From: Rhizobium nepotum 39/7 | Lineage (GTDB): Bacteria > Pseudomonadota > Alphaproteobacteria > Rhizobiales > Rhizobiaceae | Length of the DNA: 64,000 bases | Assembly (NCBI RefSeq): GCF_000949865.1 | Contig: NZ_JWJH01000011.1 | Span: 62,001 to 126,000 of the forward strand | Direction of reading: 5' to 3' | Shown: one piece after another, positions 62,885 to 64,000 of the stretch | Layout: each line of letters begins with the position of its first letter | Position numbering within the stretch: position 1 is the stretch's first letter | Notes under the pieces: model-generated | Told to the model about the DNA's origin: nothing | Seen by the model: the letters and a program-made list of their open reading frames with translations, nothing else | Databases searched by the model: none | Position numbers and translations under genes: made by a program

Positions 62885-63373
62885 CGATAGCTCTAAAGCT
62901 AAAATCCAAATTTCTAACGGCGCAAAGGCCGTTTTGAGACTTCCCACCTCGACTTTAACCGAAGTCAGAGGCCGTTGGCATTTTTCCAAGCAAAATCAGT
63001 AGCGTGATCAAGGTGGGCAGTTTTTGGAGTAGGTGGGCAGTTTCTTCCCACCTTGCGACGGCCTGCGTATTGCGTCGTCGCGTTTGCTTAAAGCCGCAAT
63101 CTCCGGCTATTTCCGTACCGGCTGCTTTACCCGCTCAATTTTCTCTTTTCTTTTCAGAATGTTGTTCTTGTCAGCACCGTTGGCAGAACAATGCGAGAAG
63201 AATGCGCGAATCTGTCCAGAAGGATGCGCGGTTTATCGCAACTTTTGATAGGCGACTTTCATCGGACTGCCCAAAGCCGTTAGAGGCACAGCGCCCGATT
63301 TCCCTTATTTCGTAGGCAGTTGCGGGTTTGGTCTGCCGGATAGCTCGTGTCCAGAAGGTAACACCCCCCTACA
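62885..63373. other. Non-coding phage left end
   Basis: No convincing gene in this 489-bp stretch; a plus-strand frame near 63004-63315 has no ribosome site and reads as repeat. After the repressor, AACGGC/GCCGTT at 62915-62936 may be a weak terminator. Two direct copies of GGTGGGCAGTTT follow near 63010 and 63032. The transposase sites lie near the end. Confidence 0.6.
63212..63373 (-). promoter_or_regulatory. Phage left end with two transposase-binding sites
   Basis: On the minus strand CCTTCTGGACAC begins at 63358, 15 nt inside the end at 63373, and a second CCTTCTGGACAG begins at 63223, about 135 bp further in. The wide spacing resembles Mu L1 and L2. The core matches the right end. Confidence 0.7.
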
Positions 63374-63378
63374 TTTGC
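63374..63378. repeat. Prophage target-site duplication, right copy
   Basis: TTTGC directly after the terminal CA of the prophage, identical to 26207-26211. Confidence 0.88.
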
Positions 63379-63444
63379 TGCACTCAGATGAAGTGGTGCA
63401 AATATCGCCTCACGGCAGACACTCCGCCTCAAACTGCCGCCCAC

Positions 63445-64000
63445 TCACTCCGGCACCAGCCGCAGCCTTGTCCCCCAAGGATCGATCGCTTCCACGACCC
63501 TGTTTTCCATTTCCACCAGCACGTAACCGGCCGCCCGCAGCCTCGTCTTTTGCGCTTCAAGGTCGGCGGGGTTTCGGACGGTAAGCGAAAACCAGTCGAG
63601 ACCGGTTTCTGTGGCGTTGCGCTGCTTGGCCCCCCGGCTGTTCCACGTATTGACCGCCAGATGGTGATGATATCCGCCGGAAGACAGGAAAGACGCATCC
63701 GTGCGGGCGTCCTGCGTCGGCTGCAAGCCGATAGCCTCCTCATAAAACGCACGGGCGGCGGCAATCTCGCCGACCCTCAGGTGAACATGCCCGATGCGCA
63801 TCATCGGCGGGGCCGTTGTGTAGTCGCTTCTTTTGGTATCGGTCAGCGCCACGAGATCATCGACGTCGAGCTGTTCGGTGCCCATTTTCACCACGCTGCC
63901 GTTCCAGACCCATGTGTCCCTTGGCCGGTCGCTGTAAACCTCGATGCCGTTGCCTTCGGGATCGTTGAGATAGATCGCTTCGCTGACATTGTGGTCGGCA
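63445..64000 (-). CDS. VOC-family dioxygenase/glyoxalase (5' end cut by window)
   Basis: Two-domain vicinal-oxygen-chelate protein, like catechol-2,3-dioxygenase (CatE) types. The frame is open through the window edge: ADHNVSEAIYLNDPEGNGIE is the end of the first domain, with a metal-ligand His and the E of NGIEVY. The second domain begins MRIGHVHLRVGEI and ends AIDPWGTRLRLVP. The second domain keeps GHVHLRV and HHHLAVNTW with plausible metal histidines. A later in-frame GTG at 63894 is not the true start. Confidence 0.85.
   Translation of the reverse strand, partial: ADHNVSEAIYLNDPEGNGIEVYSDRPRDTWVWNGSVVKMGTEQLDVDDLVALTDTKRSDYTTAPPMMRIGHVHLRVGEIAAARAFYEEAIGLQPTQDARTDASFLSSGGYHHHLAVNTWNSRGAKQRNATETGLDWFSLTVRNPADLEAQKTRLRAAGYVLVEMENRVVEAIDPWGTRLRLVPE

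Larger units (their letters stand above)
26212..63373 (-). mobile_element. Complete Mu-like transposable prophage (37,162 bp)
   Basis: The ends are TGTGGCGCGGCGCGT... at 26212 and, on the other strand, TGTAGGGGGGTGTTA... at 63373. Each end has CCTTCTGGACA beginning exactly 15 nt inside, and both are flanked by TTTGC. Gene content covers repressor, ner, MuA/MuB-type transposition genes, Gam, GemA, Mor/C-type activator, lysis, terminase, Mu-type head and lambda-like tail, similar in plan to D3112/B3-type transposable siphoviruses. It is reversed relative to the usual map, with the immunity end at 63.4 kb. All modules appear intact, so it may be inducible. Confidence 0.93.

Noticed and set aside
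63004..63315. Plus-strand frame of 103 codons at the phage left end
   Set aside because: No ribosome site, no recognisable protein, and it runs over direct repeats and a transposase site.

Overview
The window is alphaproteobacterial chromosome of the Agrobacterium/Rhizobium type (GC-rich, CcrM methyltransferase, UPF0301 protein, Rhizobiales-style palindromic intergenic repeats). It is interrupted by one complete Mu-like transposable prophage. No rRNA, tRNA or CRISPR array was seen.

Bases 1-26,206 are chromosome: the 3' part of homoserine kinase (thrB) with rnhA, a Dabb protein, a peroxiredoxin, a DsbD-type periplasmic protein, a YqgE protein, CsbD, a zinc metallopeptidase, a GGDEF/EAL protein coupled to a GNAT acetyltransferase, an M16 peptidase with threonine synthase (thrC), a lipoprotein, BrnT/BrnA and ParD/ParE toxin-antitoxin pairs, HAD phosphatases, a GntR regulator, a secreted repeat protein, ccrM, mutY, a DciA-like protein, a DsbA-like protein and smc. 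After the prophage the chromosome resumes at 63,374 with a glyoxalase-fold (VOC) protein that runs off the right edge.

The prophage is 26,212-63,373 (37,162 bp). Its ends can be placed to the base: both begin TGT, both carry CCTTCTGGACA exactly 15 nt inside, and both are flanked by the 5-bp direct repeat TTTGC. It lies reversed, so its left (immunity) end is at 63.4 kb. Reading from that end: an S24-type repressor faces ner across a three-copy operator. The early operon follows: two unknown genes, a ParB-like protein, an HTH protein, the MuA-type transposase, the MuB-type ATPase, small regulators, Gam, GemA and a Mor/C-type activator. Then come the lysis cassette (endolysin, holin, overlapping spanins, XhlA-like protein), terminase, a fused portal/MuF/nuclease protein, Mu-type head genes, and a lambda-like siphovirus tail module ending in a tail spike and an acetyltransferase. 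A MltR-like gene sits outside a second, internal copy of the right end.

Most phage genes are joined by ATGA overlaps, so head, tail and early genes are probably translationally coupled. The most notable observations are a 9-bp motif (CGTTAGAAA) scattered through the prophage but absent from the flanks, a GGGAAAC -1 frameshift site in the tail chaperone genes, an A9 run at the portal/MuF junction, and the duplicated right end that may have captured the MltR gene.
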